From: Stenopsyche tienmushanensis
Taxonomy: Eukaryota; Arthropoda; Insecta; Trichoptera; Stenopsychidae
Assembly: GCA_008973525.1 (NCBI GenBank)
Contig: WACJ01000521.1
Coordinates: 248,001-312,000, forward strand
Direction of reading: 5' to 3'
Length of the DNA: 64,000 nucleotides
The position numbers and the translations under genes were made by a program. This document shows, one piece after another, positions 42,246-53,778 of the stretch (position 1 is its first letter; every line of letters starts with the position of its first letter). Under the pieces are notes generated by a model. It ran no database searches and was not told the origin of the DNA. It saw only the letters and a list, made by a program, of their open reading frames with translations.

Positions 42246-43800
42246 CTGGCGAATTAAATCTGCTCAGATTAAATTTTTCTCTTGAATATAAAGGACCAAA
42301 ACACCATTACAATTTAAAACACATTAAAAGAGATGTCGATGGTTTATGAAATCTGTCATAATAGCGTTTTTAAATCTCATTTATTAAGAGTAAACTCGTT
42401 CGGGTGTATAAACGCAAGGATGAATTATCGAATTATGACTTCGCTGTCTTTATTAATTGCCTTCAGGACCTTCCGGCGTTCCACAATAAAGTTATACTAC
42501 AGTCTCTTTCCTTCCTTCTCCTCGGCATTAATGAGGAAGTTCAGACTCTCTGGAGATATGATAATTTCTCCAGTTCATTAATTTGCGGTACATTAACCCC
42601 TTGCAGTGTCGTATACTTTCATAAATCCCAAATTTAGCGCCGAAGGAGACTCAAAGTGCAGTAGCGTCATACGAAGATATGGCCAGACGTCGTTAAATTT
42701 GACGTTCACCCCCTTCATTTTATATCGCACCCACCCTGCATCTCAAAATGGCAGACTGCAGAGGATAAAATTCGACCTCAAGCCAAGTGCACAATAAATC
42801 TTTAGCTTCTAAAGTCGCTTCGTCAAACATATTAATTTGTCTGGGGAGCGGTCAGTCTTGCCATACAAATGATCTTTGAAAGGACACTTTTATTCATTGC
42901 TGACATTGAATCAAACTCATATATTAACGTAAATTCCTTTTACAGTATATGGGATTGTATAAATGTAACAGAAACGATTTCAGGATTAACTCCTTCCTAT
43001 AGCGTCCACTTTGTTTTCGGCGTCTTTTACGTAAGCAACGGGTAAAATATGTAAGGTCAATATTCCCTCACGCTTGTTAGTTACTTGCACCTTGCACCTA
43101 ACATTCTATAGCGTTTTGCTTCTATATTATGATGCTATAGAAGGGTTGATATTAACACACAAAAGTTCATAATTTTATTCGACAATGTTCAAGATGTTCA
43201 AACTATGATAAACCCTGAGTTGCAAATTTTGAAGCACCCTTAAACATCCAATTATGTATGTATTTCGTACATTTGCATTCGGAGAAGTTTTAAAGTCTGA
43301 AGTGTGAGAATTAACCCTCGGCTGTATCAGAATAGCTCTTTAAATTTGTTCAAAATGTTTCGCTCTGTGTATATTCAAATATAATCATTTTTGGTGCATC
43401 ATTGCAACTTAGCTGAAAACTTCTTCGTTTATGTTAAGCACAGTTATAATCCTTCTCGGCCTCGGGTCGATTAAATCAACGTTCAAATTACTTATGCACG
43501 AAAAGGACTCCAAACTAATTTGCATTCACTTTAAGCAACTTCTAAGTACACGGAAAGGTCCAAAGTTCCAACGAAATGTTAATAAGTCCAAACAGTAAAA
43601 TTACAAACGTGCAAACTTTGCCGACTTAAAATAGCAACATTATTGAAATCAATAAAGATGATCAATAAATTATTTATGTGTATATTAGGGATAGGAGTAC
43701 CAAATAATAAATTTGGGTACGCAAGTAGGGGCAAGGGAATTGAGTGAGATGGAGATGACCCTTAGCTTTACATCGCACCAAAGTTCAGTTTGCTTGTGTG
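42246..43800. other. No named gene
   Basis: 42300-42830 has overlapping plus-strand frames of 63-82 codons in GC-mixed sequence, without motif. 42830-43680 is AT-rich without repeats recognised. Confidence 0.4.
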
Positions 43801-44110
43801 CACCAAATCTTGGCATCCCCGAAACTGAAGAAGGCCAGGATGAACAAATCCAAAGTAAAAACAATCTTGTTTGTCGCTTTCGACACCAAGGGTGTGGTCT
43901 ACAAAGAGCTTGTATCTTAAAGACAGGCCGTGTGCGAAAAAACCTGGATGCACACGTCTGTGCACGTTTCTGAGTTCCTGATGAAACACAAGGTGCCAAG
44001 GCTACCGCAGCCACCCTACAGTTTGAAATCATTGATGCTACCTAAGCGACCATGACGACAACTCTGAAGGAGGTCACCGTCGAGGTCTTCAAGAGGGCGT
44101 ACCAGGCATG
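43800..44110 (+). pseudogene. Mariner transposase fragment, central to C-terminal
   Basis: Reads ASPKLKKARMNKSKVKTILF and VAFDTKGVVYKELVS, then a stop, then a damaged second block (TSVHVSEFLMKHKVPRLPQP then PYS) and further on LKEVTVEVFKRAYQA. In intact mariners the order is KSKVKxML, FFDxxGxxHxEFVP, HDNAPxHTS, VPxLPHPPYSPDLAP. The HDNA box is lost by a deletion. The minus-strand frames across this stretch are shadows. Confidence 0.75.
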
Positions 44111-44221
44111 ATAGAGTCAACAAATATTTTTTTAAAATATGTATTTCATGACTTGTGGGACACATGCTGTATCGTTAAATATTATTTTTGCTCAAGAGAA
44201 TTTTTTATTATTAAGAATAAA

Positions 44222-44395
44222 ATGTCCAGATCTGAAACAATCAAAGTCCACATCCAGCATCGTATGCTACATTTTTTATTTGGGTTGAAATGCCACAAAA
44301 GGCAGTAAAACACTCGGATGATGCTTATGGTAAAGTGGCAACAGTTTTTAATCGATGGCCACCACCTCTTTATGAGTCGTCCTGGATCACTGAAC
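44222..44395 (+). pseudogene. Possible mariner transposase N-terminus
   Basis: SETIKVHIQHRMLHFLFGLK resembles EHICHLMLLHFKMGC at 1093 and, in another frame, DDAYGKVATVFNRW resembles the YGxxxVxxxxxxxWFxRF segment that should follow. The order is right but the match is weak. Confidence 0.38.
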
Positions 44396-44454
44396 GTTTC
44401 AGTTCCTCATAGAATACAGGCGATTTAGGGCCTCACTGGTTAAGTTTGGACTTG

Positions 44455-44560
44455 TTTTTTCACACTCTTTCGATCTATCAGTGGTTCGAAATTCGGACCT
44501 ATTGGACACGTAAATATTGTAGCAACTCCCTCTAATTTAAGGGCATTTTATAAGAGTTTT
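44455..44560 (-). repeat. hAT MITE core, inverted fragment
   Basis: The plus strand reads GGTTCGAAATTCGGACCTAT, the inverse of the core at 11825-11860 and 17670-17700. The encoded string SGSKFGPIGHVNIVATP matches the frame seen in the other copies. Termini are not present. Confidence 0.5.
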
Positions 44561-44764
44561 TGTAAAAAATATATCCCTAGGGCTTTCTACGACTTCCCTC
44601 CGTAGTAGTTTCCTCCCGCGCTCAAAGCGCAAGTGGCCACAAGAAATGGAGAATAAGACGTTTTTGCACTATACTGTGTACTTTACAAGCGAGTTAGTAT
44701 GGTCCCGAATGTGGTGCAATAAATCTTGATGAATAACATAATACCTTCAATTATCGAGGATGAT

Positions 44765-45125
44765 TAGGGCATGGAATTCGTGATGCATGTACACAAAGTA
44801 GCACTCGGGGTAGCTGAGCTTAGCGTCCAGAACATGGTCCACAGCATGATGGTGAGCAAGAAGAACTGGAACCTTTGGCAAGATTGCGTTGAAGAAATCA
44901 TGAGCGTCAAAGAAGGCAGTGAGAAAGAGAGAGACGCAGAGTGGCTCTCCAATACTAGAATAGGGTCAAACACAGGATCAGACTATCTGTCTCTCCGAAG
45001 CAATGTGATAAACAATACCGGGGGATTGAGGAGGGCAAAGGAGGGGTTTAGTCAGTAGGAATCTGATATACTAATAGAATGGGATCAAGCCCCAGGGTGT
45101 CTTATGCAAGATTCCTTTCCCACAG
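44765..45125 (+). pseudogene. R1-like non-LTR retrotransposon, C-terminus and 3' tail
   Basis: The 95-codon frame 44771-45058 reads GVAELSVQNMVHSMMVSKKN, then WQDCVEEIMSVKEGSEKERD, which fits the C-terminal end of R1/LOA-type second proteins (LSxxNMVxxMLxSxxxW...VMxxKExAERxR). Next comes a 3' tail with GAGGGCAAAGGAGGGGTTTA and GGTGTCTTATGCAAGATTCC, similar in plan to 50925-50990. A decayed second tail-like word CCAGGTGGCAGCAGAAGATG lies at 45323. Confidence 0.65.
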
Positions 45126-45351
45126 GAAAAAAAAGGTATAAAAAGTGCGTTATGCAGCGGAAGAAAAATATCGAACGTGAGAGGCGAAGAAGAGCTTCTG
45201 AAGCACCCCCATTGAGATGACAGAGTAATCAACCTGATAAACTGACACAACTGAGATGACATAAGCATGACATAGCCCAGGAGGGACACATCGCTGCTAC
45301 CCTATTGCAATACTTAATTAGTAGCCAGGTGGCAGCAGAAGATGAGGGAAA

Positions 45352-46522
45352 AAATATATACAGCTTGGGTCAGAGAAGGGTCCCCATGTTGTTGTGCTGT
45401 AGTCCCTAAGCGATTCAGATCCACGGTAAACATTCGAGTAGCTATCGTAAGAAATGAGATCCCTCATTCGTCACTGTATAGTCATATTTAAAAGTCATCG
45501 GAAAATGAATAGGATGGGTGTTATGGAATAGGATGGGTACCGCACGCCTTGACCAAATACAAAAATAAAGTATCTTTTTGAATATCATTGTAACTGGTGA
45601 TGTGAAATAGCTTATTCACGACAATACGACAATTATTTTGTGCATATGACGGGGTCAAGAAGCTTCCTAAATGTATTTATGACGAAGGGAACTATGTAGA
45701 AAAGTAAAAATCCGGGTTATATTTGAATCCCCCTCGCAATAGCCGAGTCAGCCAATTTCATAGCATCAAGGTTGTTTAATGGCGACCCTCAAACTGGCGC
45801 CCATATTCGCATGATTTGAAAATTTTCGCCGCAGCGGTAATAACGAAATATTAAGTTGATGATAATGATGATGATGATAATGTTGTAAATGACTATACAA
45901 TGCATAATGATGATTGAAGCACGGCTTTTATCATCTGCACTATTAAAAATCGCGATAATATCTATCATTTACGTAGCCATATGTAATTATCACGTCATTT
46001 TCATACATTTTTAAAGCCGCATAAATCACTACCCGAGGCCACACCAATCGGGTTTTTTTTCAGCGCGACTTTCAACGACGCGGCTTCGCAATTAAAAATG
46101 CGATATTATAAAAAGGGGGGTGGGGTGGAGAGGTAAAAATTTACAGGCCATAAGGTTTAATACGGCCATGGCGTGACGGAAGACAGGACGACCGATTAAA
46201 TTCACATAAACCGCTCTTAATCGAAACTGCGGAAGTTAACGATCCTCTTAATGCCAGAACGACATTGTTTTATCTCTCCTTCTGAATAATTAATTTACAT
46301 CTTTTTATCGTTCTCTCTTTCGTTCAGAAACGAAAAAAGATTACCGGGCCTCCTCTCTGCAGGCGCAATATTTTTTCAGGGGCCCTCAAGCGATTAAATA
46401 TTTAAATAGCGAGTTCGATGTCCCCAATAGCGGCCATCGGATTATTGAACGTATCTGATGATCTGAAATTCAAATTTGCCGTATACTATTGTATTTTATC
46501 ATCGTTAAAGCTCAATAATAGC
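45352..46522. other. Non-repetitive island 45720-46450; GAT microsatellite
   Basis: 45720-46450 is GC-mixed with no repeat match. A (GAT)n-like run with one variant unit lies at 45857-45879. No coding frame was recognised. Confidence 0.42.
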
Positions 46523-46585
46523 GACGATGAATGTCTTTTTGATTACGAGAAGGCGTTCGATTCGATTCGCATTAATAAATGTGTT
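46523..46585 (+). pseudogene. Reverse transcriptase motif fragment
   Basis: Reads DDECLFDYEKAFDSIRINKC. F-D-Y-E-K-A-F-D-S is the palm motif A of RTE/CR1/Jockey-type reverse transcriptases, with the first catalytic aspartate present. Only about 20 codons are recognisable; the sequence stops at the long-inverted-repeat element, which begins at about 46591. Confidence 0.6.
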
Positions 46586-46590
46586 TAAAG

Positions 46591-47790
46591 GGGTATTTTA
46601 GTCTGGAATTTTGAAAAAATCGATTTTTTTTTTGCATATTTTCAAATTTTAATCTTTTAGAAATACACCAACAAAAAAAATTTCCAAAATTGCAATAATT
46701 TACGGAGTTATAGATATTTTAGTGATGAGGCAACTAAGCCGGTCCCACTAGAATGATATCTTCAAAAACGTTTTTGACGAAACTATTTTTTTTCAACACG
46801 GTTGACATGGTATCTCAAGTTTTAATTAATTTAAATACTACAAATTTAGCAAAAACTTTTTTTTATATAACCTTCTATTGTCTCTACCAGATTTATTTCA
46901 AAATTTTATTTTTAACTGTTTAAAAAAAAATTAAAACTTTTTTTTAAAAAAATAAACATTTTTTTAAACAGTCGCCATTTTTTAAACAGTTTTTTTGATG
47001 TAGGAACTATAGCGTCAACTCTACTTATTAAGAATCTTTTTTATTTTAGATGATTACTAAGTTTGAAATCGTGTCAACCAGAACACGCCCCCTTTTTTAA
47101 CTTCTTTTTCATTTTGTCATATATTCTAAAAGTATCAAAAAATATCAGTTAAAAAAATGGATATTACAAACATTAAATCTTTTCTTAAAGGCCATCAAAA
47201 ATATAAAATTTACGGTAGATAATTTTATTTTAATTTAAATCAATGGTGAGTACATTACATAGTTACATATGAAGATTCGGAATTTCAATTAATCAAAGAT
47301 CGACTGTGATTGAGAAAGATTTTATGCAATACACTTTTTTTGTGCGCACAAAAAAAGTTATGACTTACATAGAAAAAGTGAAGATGCGTTCCAAGGATTT
47401 TAAAAACCGCATAACTTTGAAACAGCTATATAAAATATATCCAAAATCGCATAATTTAAAAAAAACGGTGATTGTTGAATTTAATCAAGTCATTTTTTAG
47501 CCTTATTTTGTAACAGCTTTAATTTTTTTTAAATAGTTAAAAAATAATTTTTGACATAAATCTTGTAGGAATAATAGAGGGTTATATAGAAAAGATTCGT
47601 GCCCAGTTTGAAGTAAATTAATTAACTAAAACTTGAGATATGATGTCAACCGTGTTGAAAAATGTAGTTTCGAGAAAAACGCGATTTCATTATGGTAGAA
47701 CCGGCCAAGTTGCCGCCTCACTAAAATAGCTGTAACTCCGTAAAAAGTTTTGGAATTATAGAATTTTGGAAATTTCTTAATTTAAAAAAA
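46591..47790. mobile_element. Element with ~280-bp inverted arms
   Basis: The left arm (about 46660-46930) and right arm (about 47510-47785) are inverted copies: GGTTGACATGGTATCTCAAG at 46801 mirrors CTTGAGATATGATGTCAACC at 47632, and CTATTGTCTCTACCAGATTT mirrors AAATCTTGTAGGAATAATAG. The outer left tip is AGGGGTATTTTAGTCTGG, after TTAA (46585-46588). The right tip is lost. The interior shares GTGTCAACCAGAACA with 13490-13515 and contains dispersed repeat D. No transposase frame survives. Long arms fit a Mutator-like element; TTAA fits Kolobok or piggyBac. Confidence 0.65.
47255..47335 (+). repeat. Dispersed repeat D copy
   Basis: CATAGTTACATATGAAGATT and GATTGAGAAAGATTTTATGC match 11460-11535. 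It lies inside the long-inverted-repeat element, between its arms, so it is either part of that element or nested in it. Confidence 0.5.
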
Positions 47791-47792
47791 AA

Positions 47793-48424
47793 ACCGCATA
47801 AAAAATGCTTTAAAAACCGCATAACTTCGAAATCGCACAAAAAAAGTTGCACAAAAACAAATTTGAGTGTATTTAATTTTTTTGCATGAATTTAAATTGA
47901 AGTACAACATAACAAAAGCAAGATCATACAATAAGAAAATACAAAGAATCACTTGTATTTCTATAAAGGAATATAATATTTGGACGCTTTTTTCATAGAA
48001 TACAAAATACTGAAAGGTCCCAAATGTATCGATTTCAAACTTGATTAAATGTCTTCCAAATTATCATGATTTTGTTTCATTATCATTTATGTAAAAAAAT
48101 TAGGTTAGGTTAGATGTGTAAAAAATATAAATACAGCATACTAAAGAAAAAAACATTTTCTGGTTGAAAACCACTGAAAGTTGATTACAATTTCTTTAGT
48201 GTAAGTAAACTAAAAACTTATAACTCAATCAGCTTGGGTTCAAATCTACAAGAGGTGTGGCTAGCGAACACATATTTAAAAACAAATTTACGCTATGAAA
48301 AACCATGTCAAAATAGATTGCAAAAAAGTCACTAATGTGATAATAATCTATGTTAAAGTGTGGACCTTTATATAAATGGAATAAGTAATAGATAGCAAAA
48401 GACTATCAGAGAATAATTTGAATG
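47793..48424. other. AT-rich; CCGCATAACTT repeat at its start
   Basis: 47793-47850 carries two copies of the CCGCATAA word (see 38-140). The rest is AT-rich with no recognised frame or repeat; a GGTTAGGTTAG word lies near 48105. Confidence 0.4.
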
Positions 48425-48505
48425 AATTTATTATGTTTTGTAAAAGTTATGGCGTTTTAATACTCATTTATGATTTCCGAACTTTTATATGATACACCCT
48501 AATAT
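48425..48505 (+). mobile_element. Mariner 3' end with terminal repeat
   Basis: It ends GATACACCCTAATA; read inversely, TTAGGGTGTATCATATAAAA is a mariner-type terminal repeat. It shares TTTTAATACTCATTTATGAT and TTCCGAAC with 62605-62650. No coding part is attached. Confidence 0.6.
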
Positions 48506-48650
48506 TCAGTGGCCGGGGCATCAGCTTTTGTATACAAAAATCATAGATCTCTGATGATCTTTCCATCGGAAGAATTTACTGTGACTGAACAAAATGGCCA
48601 ACAAAAACAAAACACGCGGGATCAAACAAACTGACCGTTATTTACAAATT
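48506..48650 (-). mobile_element. MLE-B mariner reduced to its two ends
   Basis: 48510-48550 matches the 3' part (CATCAGCTTTTGTATACAAA, compare 10937-10960), and 48560-48650 matches the 5' leader (GAAGAATTTACTGTGACTGA). Everything between is deleted. It directly follows the terminal repeat of the other mariner at 48505. Confidence 0.6.
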
Positions 48651-49700
48651 AACTCTATATTTTTTTTCTAGAAACTACTTATTAGTTAAAATGTTAAAGC
48701 ATTTTTTCTAATATTACAAATGTTCACAAATATACCCCGCGTCACGCGAAAGACAATGCTATGCGTAACCCGATGGGAATGTGTTAATATGAGCTTGAAT
48801 ACAGTGTTGCCATATTAAAAAAATATATAGAAAATTTGTTTCCCCTTTTAAAATATTCCCCTTTTCAAATTAAAATTGTTTTGTATAGTTAAATAGATGT
48901 TCTATGACAGAAAGTCCGTGTAGAAATTACAAACACGATTTTAAATTGTAAAAGCTGTCATATTCGTATTATACGTAGTTCATTTTAATACTTTTATGAG
49001 ATCGCAGCGTTTACGTGTGTAATAAGGAAGAGAAAATTTTGTACATCCCGGAAATTGTTCCGAGCAAAATTCAAAAGCCAATATATCCATTCAGCAAACA
49101 CGTGTAGCAAAGTTACAAAATACGTTTAAAAAACGGCAAAGCATATTTTGCCGTTAGAAAAAAAAAGAGATTTATGTCCCTTTTTGTGGAGAAAAGACCC
49201 TGTAATTTAGCTACAATTTTCGATATCAGATGGGCGACCCGGTGAATGCTAGGCCACAATATAGCAATACATTACCGGTGAGGGGGGAGAGGAAAAAGAG
49301 GATTTTCGTCCGACACGCTAGGATATTCATGAAAGTTCAAATTTACAAGAGTGAATAAACCTTAAATGAACCTCTATCTGAATATAAGAAGCATTGTGGG
49401 CGGAGGCACGCGAGGGGGCTTTTCTAACAGTCTTTTTGCACACAATCAGTCTTCATTGCATGAAAAATGTCCCCGTTAGAGGGTTAAATGTATTAAGTCT
49501 TCTTTGTCAATCTCATTAGCCTTGACGACTTAATGTATGACCCATTCTTTTCATTTACCCTTTCGCCCCTGAACGACAAAATCCAATTTCATTGTGTAGC
49601 CTAAATAGCCTCATTATAAAATCGAAGCTTTCATATAAAGAACGAATGTAGAATTAGCCAAATTATTAAAGGTACTCATAGGTAATGTCGTTATTTGATG
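48651..49700. other. Non-repetitive island 48990-49650; no named gene
   Basis: No frame or repeat was recognised. GC-richer blocks such as GTGAGGGGGGAGAGGAAAAA (49278) and GCGGAGGCACGCGAGGGGGC (49399) interrupt AT-rich sequence. Confidence 0.4.
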
Positions 49701-50190
49701 CACCTTATTCAAAGTAGTATTCTTCAATCAGGTTGGAGCAATAAGGTGCGAGGAAACATTGAAGAAAAATGGTCATTGTTATGTGATAAACACTTTTATT
49801 TGAAAGCTCTCAATTCAATTAAAATCAAAACCGACCTAGATTCTGCTTTAGGAGAGTCTGCTCTTTTGTTTACAAAAGTAAAGATATTGAGTGGCAGAGT
49901 TTAAACGAGGCCGTACGAGCTGCCAAGACGAACATCGCAGTGGTCGACCAAATAAAATGACTACGCCAGAAATGGTTTAGCAAATCCACAAAATGTTATT
50001 GGATGAACGTCAACTGAAATTGCACAGGCTAGCAGACATTGTAGATATTTTAAAAAGTGCTGTAGATTACATATCGACTGAAAATTTGAACATGAGAAAG
50101 CTGTGCGCAAGACGGGTGCCGCGTTTGCTCACAATGAAACAAAACAGCGTCGTGAAGATGTTTCAATCGAGTCTTTAGCAATGTAACATG
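49701..50190 (+). pseudogene. Mariner transposase, N-terminal half
   Basis: In shifting plus frames: LKALNSIKIKTDLDSALGES and ALLFTKVK; then VAEFKRGRTSCQDEHRSGRP and NKMTTPEMV; then from 49993 MLLDERQLKLHRLADIVDIL, ENLNMRKLCARRVPRLLTMK. This is the two helix-turn-helix region plus linker of a canonical mariner transposase, collinear, with at least two frameshifts and stops. The catalytic domain is missing. Confidence 0.86.
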
Positions 50191-50464
50191 AGTATATAAA
50201 TTTGCACCTGAGATAAGGAAACAAGTTAAGATATTTTTAGACAAAGTCTATGCCCCGAGATGCTGTGTGATCTATTCCGAGTGCCCTCGGACTACCCACA
50301 CAGGAGTTTCCTGTCTATTCCAGCTTACAGGCGTCCAGTCCTTTTCACTCCGCGCCCTCCAAATGGAGGTGAGGTTCTTGAATAAAATCGGTTTCAGACA
50401 ACCTGCACTCGAAGGTGCATCGGAGGAGGAAGGAAGAGATTATGCTTAAACGCAGAGAAGTTAC
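50191..50464 (+). other. Unassigned, GC-richer
   Basis: This lies between a mariner fragment and an R1-like 3' end. It reads open for 60 codons (50267-50449) without a recognisable motif. It may be decayed R1-like coding sequence. Confidence 0.3.
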
Positions 50465-51005
50465 CACGCGAGATCAATGCCACCAACCAAGCCTAACCTC
50501 AATTTGAAAGAGGTTGCAAGGAGATGATGGACTGTAGCGGTTCCCCCTGTCCCCATGGTACTCGTATCGGTTCGGTGATTTGTAGTACCTAGCTACGGAC
50601 ATGGCCAAATGTGTTACCACCTGACCCAGATTCTCACCGGGCATAACTGCTTTGGCAGCTATCTTAAAAGAATAGGAAAAGAGACAAGCCCGGAATGCCA
50701 TCACTGTGGAGTACCACTGCTCAGTATGGAGCGTTGAAATGGATACCCTATGCGAGGAGCTGGGAGCAAACTCGCTCTCGCCCAGCAACATGATCCATTT
50801 AATGCTCAAGAATGTTAGAGCATGGAATGGCTGAACAGACATTAAGACAACGGAAAAGTCCATATCGCTACCACCCTTGTTTAATACTTAGCTAATAGCC
50901 GGGTGGCAGTAGAAGAGGAGGGGGGTTTTAGTGGACAGAAATTCCCCACCACCACAAAATGGTGGTGTCTTTTGAAGATTTCCCCCCTTCATAAAAATAA
51001 AAATA
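50465..51005 (+). pseudogene. R1-like non-LTR retrotransposon, C-terminus and 3' tail
   Basis: Plus-strand pieces: LTQILTGHNCFGSYLKRIGK and ETSPECHHCG (zinc-knuckle C-x2-H-x2-C type motif near the C-terminus), then ELGANSLSPSNMIHLMLKNV and RAWN, then a stop. The 3' tail (50880-51000) has GGTGGCAGTAGAAGAGGAGG, GTGGACAGAAATTCCCCACC and ACCACAAAATGGTGGTG, able to form a hairpin, then an A-rich stretch. The order matches R1/LOA-type elements. The long minus-strand frame here is a shadow. Confidence 0.78.
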
Positions 51006-51505
51006 CCTAGTCGCAGAGATGAGTCACCTTTCGAACAGCCTAGGCTGTTGAGGATAGTGATATCGCCTTTTGCACAAAGTCCTGCTCCTTCTGCTAAGCT
51101 GCATACCCAACCTATGTTAGCTGGGTTACCCACTAGCAGCGTTTGATGAGCAAACCAAAGAAGAATTACCCACGAGTGCAGGATTTCCCCACCTCTCTTG
51201 AGGTTTTATGGGTGGGCAGACAAATTAACAGTCGGAATCATTAACTAAAAAAGAAGATTTCAAGGAAGACAGTTCCATCTGTCTTCGTAAGTATCATTTG
51301 GAAAAACAGCAACGGAGGGTACAAAAAATATTTGCGAGACTTCTGGTGTCAGAAAACATCAAGGATGGTTTAATATAAATTTGGTGATTAGAGTTTGAGG
51401 ACAATCTGATGCTAATCAGAAATGATCGACACATCCTGATCCAATACTCAAATGATCAATTATAAGAACAATTATTTTGATTTACATTGAAATAAACGAC
51501 ATTAC
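51006..51505. other. Unassigned
   Basis: 51006-51240 is GC-richer and could belong to the R1-like tail or another element; no motif was recognised. The rest is AT-rich. Confidence 0.3.
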
Positions 51506-51870
51506 TGTAACGTGGGTGATTTAACATCATCATGCAATAGCGCTGTTAATCTGAGCGGACTTAGTTCACCATATTAACAGCGACATCTTCCGTCTCTCTT
51601 TAGGTGCAATGTGCCATTTTAACAGCACCATTTCTGTGGCGCTGCAGATATATTGCATTTTGCACGTGCACCGTTGTCGGTTGGTTGTTGACGGGTAGGA
51701 GGCGGGAGTCGATGAGGAATCGTCGGTTGGCCTTGGCTGCGGGAAGACGTCCTTCTCGCAGCCAGATCTATCTCTCTCTCTCGTGCTGAATAAAAAGTTA
51801 CCTAAAGAAGAAAGTCTTTCTGTTCGACGCCCGTCCATCCCCATTCATTCTTCCGGCTATACATGATCCG
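51506..51870 (-). repeat. LTR-A copy, inverted
   Basis: It starts TGTAACGTGGGTGATTTAAC, the inverse of the LTR end (...AATCACCCACGCTACA at 27450-27465), and runs to TGATCCGAAAGAAGAACA, the same point as 25350. Inside are GCGACATCTTCCGTCTCTC and GACGCCCGTCCATCCCCATT. The inner ~90 bp of the 61940 copy are replaced. Confidence 0.72.
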
Positions 51871-52769
51871 AAAGAAGAACAAACCCTAGTCACAGTCTCC
51901 GCTCCTACGTAATATAACCGATCCCATATAAATGCTTGGAACTGAACCGAAACCGGAACGAAAATCTAAATAAGAAAATAACGGTTCGAAGTCGTGAATT
52001 ATATCGCGCGCTGATGCCTTCAAATTTCATCGAAAAAGTTGAAATGTATGCTTTTTAATTTCTGCCCAAATTCCAACATCGCTTTGTGCAAACCGCTAAA
52101 AGTTTGTCTCGGGAATAATTTTGGCTCTCTACACTTTGAAATTTTGTTGCGGGCGTATCTCGAACAAAGTTAAAACTAAAGCATTGTAATTTCACTGCCT
52201 AAATTTGCATCACAATGCCGAGCTGCATAGTTTCAACGCTTCGAGATATCTGAATATCTTAATCTGAAACATCACAGTCTTATGAATTTGCCTCAATTTA
52301 ATATTAGCGTGCAATTTGCAAAAGGGTACGCCGACGTATCGGGCTATGAAACCGTGAATTTTATCATCGTTCGCCCCCATTCGAAACATTTAATAAAGAA
52401 CTCATTGTGGGAATTCTTTCAATGATTCGCATGAAAATTTATTCGAGAGCGAAAAATAAGTTTGCCCGTATTCACGGCGGAGAGCGCAAATTTACTATTA
52501 AATATATCAATTTCCAATGTAAAATACCGTGATGAATTTTATACACTTTCAAAGGGAATAATGGAAGCGTTTATTGGCCCTTGCAATTGGAGGAGGGTAT
52601 TTAAAAGACACCGATTTCTTCATCAGAATCAGAGATATGAGGGCAGCATTTAAATGATGATGATACAAGAAACATCATCAATACTGCGTCAAGAATCAAT
52701 TTTAATCTGTCGGGTACCAATCTGATCAATAACCTGCTCTACCTTGTTGTTTCTAGAAGATAGACGGAA
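51871..52769. other. Non-repetitive island; no named gene
   Basis: 51900-52480 has moderate GC and matches no repeat here. A 63-codon frame (52462-52653) has no motif. Confidence 0.4.
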
Positions 52770-53012
52770 TTTTATAATAAAGTCCACAAAACAATTTCGG
52801 CTGATCGTAAATTGAAGTTGTGTGAGATAGCTGACACCTTTAAAAGCAGTATATTCAAATTTTTGCATCAAAATTTGTTCAGTGAGAAAGCTCTGTAACG
52901 AATTGGGTACCGTGTTCGCTCACGCTCGATCAAATGCAACAACGCGTCCACAATTCAGGAGCGCTGTTTAGAGCTGTTTCAGCGCAATAAAAATGATTTT
53001 ATGCGGTGAAAA
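52770..53012 (+). pseudogene. Mariner transposase fragment (same family as 38190-39305)
   Basis: CCACAAAACAATTTCGGCTG, AAATTGAAGTTGTGTGAGAT, CACAATTCAGGAGCGCTGTT and CAGCGCAATAAAAATGATTT correspond base for base to the tandem pair. It codes for the second DNA-binding domain up to ...AL FRAVSAQ*K with frame breaks. It stops at the start of LTR-C sequence. Confidence 0.72.
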
Positions 53013-53020
53013 ATGAAAAA

Positions 53021-53165
53021 TGAATAAATATTATGTGCTATCAACAGTGTTAAGGTTCATTTATTGATATACAAGCTTCACTCACGCTGAGCGGTCCTCA
53101 GAGAAAATTAGATTTATGTCGACGATAAGTGGTGGACACACGAATATATCATCCATGTTTAAGGC
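53021..53165 (+). repeat. LTR-family C, downstream part
   Basis: Matches 40405-40520: TATGTGCTATCAACAGTGTT, CAAGCTTCACTCACGCTGAG and GATAAGTGGTGGACACACG. It interrupts the mariner fragment at about 53015. Confidence 0.58.
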
Positions 53166-53778
53166 AATTTAAAATTAACTCACTTATCAAAGGGTCGATG
53201 CCAAAAATCATGCGATACTACGAGTTGTCAAACCTAATCGAGACGCCATTTTGAATCAAAACAACGCAAGTATTGTCGGCGCACAAAACGACGATTCATA
53301 GGAGCGTTCGTAATTAAACATTTTTCGTTTTTAAATGCCTAATTGCCGTCGGTTGTTTGGATTTAAAAGCTCGCATCCAGGAAACGCTACGTTTTTTGGT
53401 GCATGAAATGCGTTGCCGGATTTCCCTTCGGGGAATTAATTTTTTTCGACGCAACCTTTAACGTCGCACAATTTTTTAGCGTCCCGCGCGCTCCCAGTGA
53501 CGGCGGGCGCAAAATTTGTGAAACTACCCGTAAATAGGTTAACCGGGACGGGTTGTTAACCCACATTTCCGCGTATTCATCGAAAAACTTCCACTCTTAT
53601 TCGACAATTCGAAATCGCCTCCTCCCCGGGGACGCTCGTCTGCGTCCCGCATTAGATGAGTTTCTCTCGCATTGGATGAGTTTCATCCCGCTTTCTTCGG
53701 TCACTTGGGACATCGCCGACGAATTAATAACAAACGACAAATAAAATGTGCACTGATGAATTGCGTGTTTATTAACAC
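53166..53778. other. Non-repetitive GC-rich island 53240-53720
   Basis: Frames of 63-64 codons on both strands overlap at 53553-53791 without a motif. GCGTCCCGCGCGCTCCCAGT and similar GC-rich blocks are present. No repeat match. Confidence 0.4.

Noticed and set aside
43685..44032. 115-codon minus-strand frame
   Set aside because: The plus strand encodes a mariner catalytic-core fragment here (NKSKVKTILFVAFDTKGVVY).
45857..45879. CRISPR-like or satellite array
   Set aside because: Only a short GAT microsatellite; no spaced repeats of 20-40 bp exist anywhere in the window.
50474..50863. 129-codon minus-strand frame
   Set aside because: The plus strand carries recognisable R1-like motifs (LTGHNCFGSYLKRIGK, CHHCG) across the same bases; the minus frame is a shadow.
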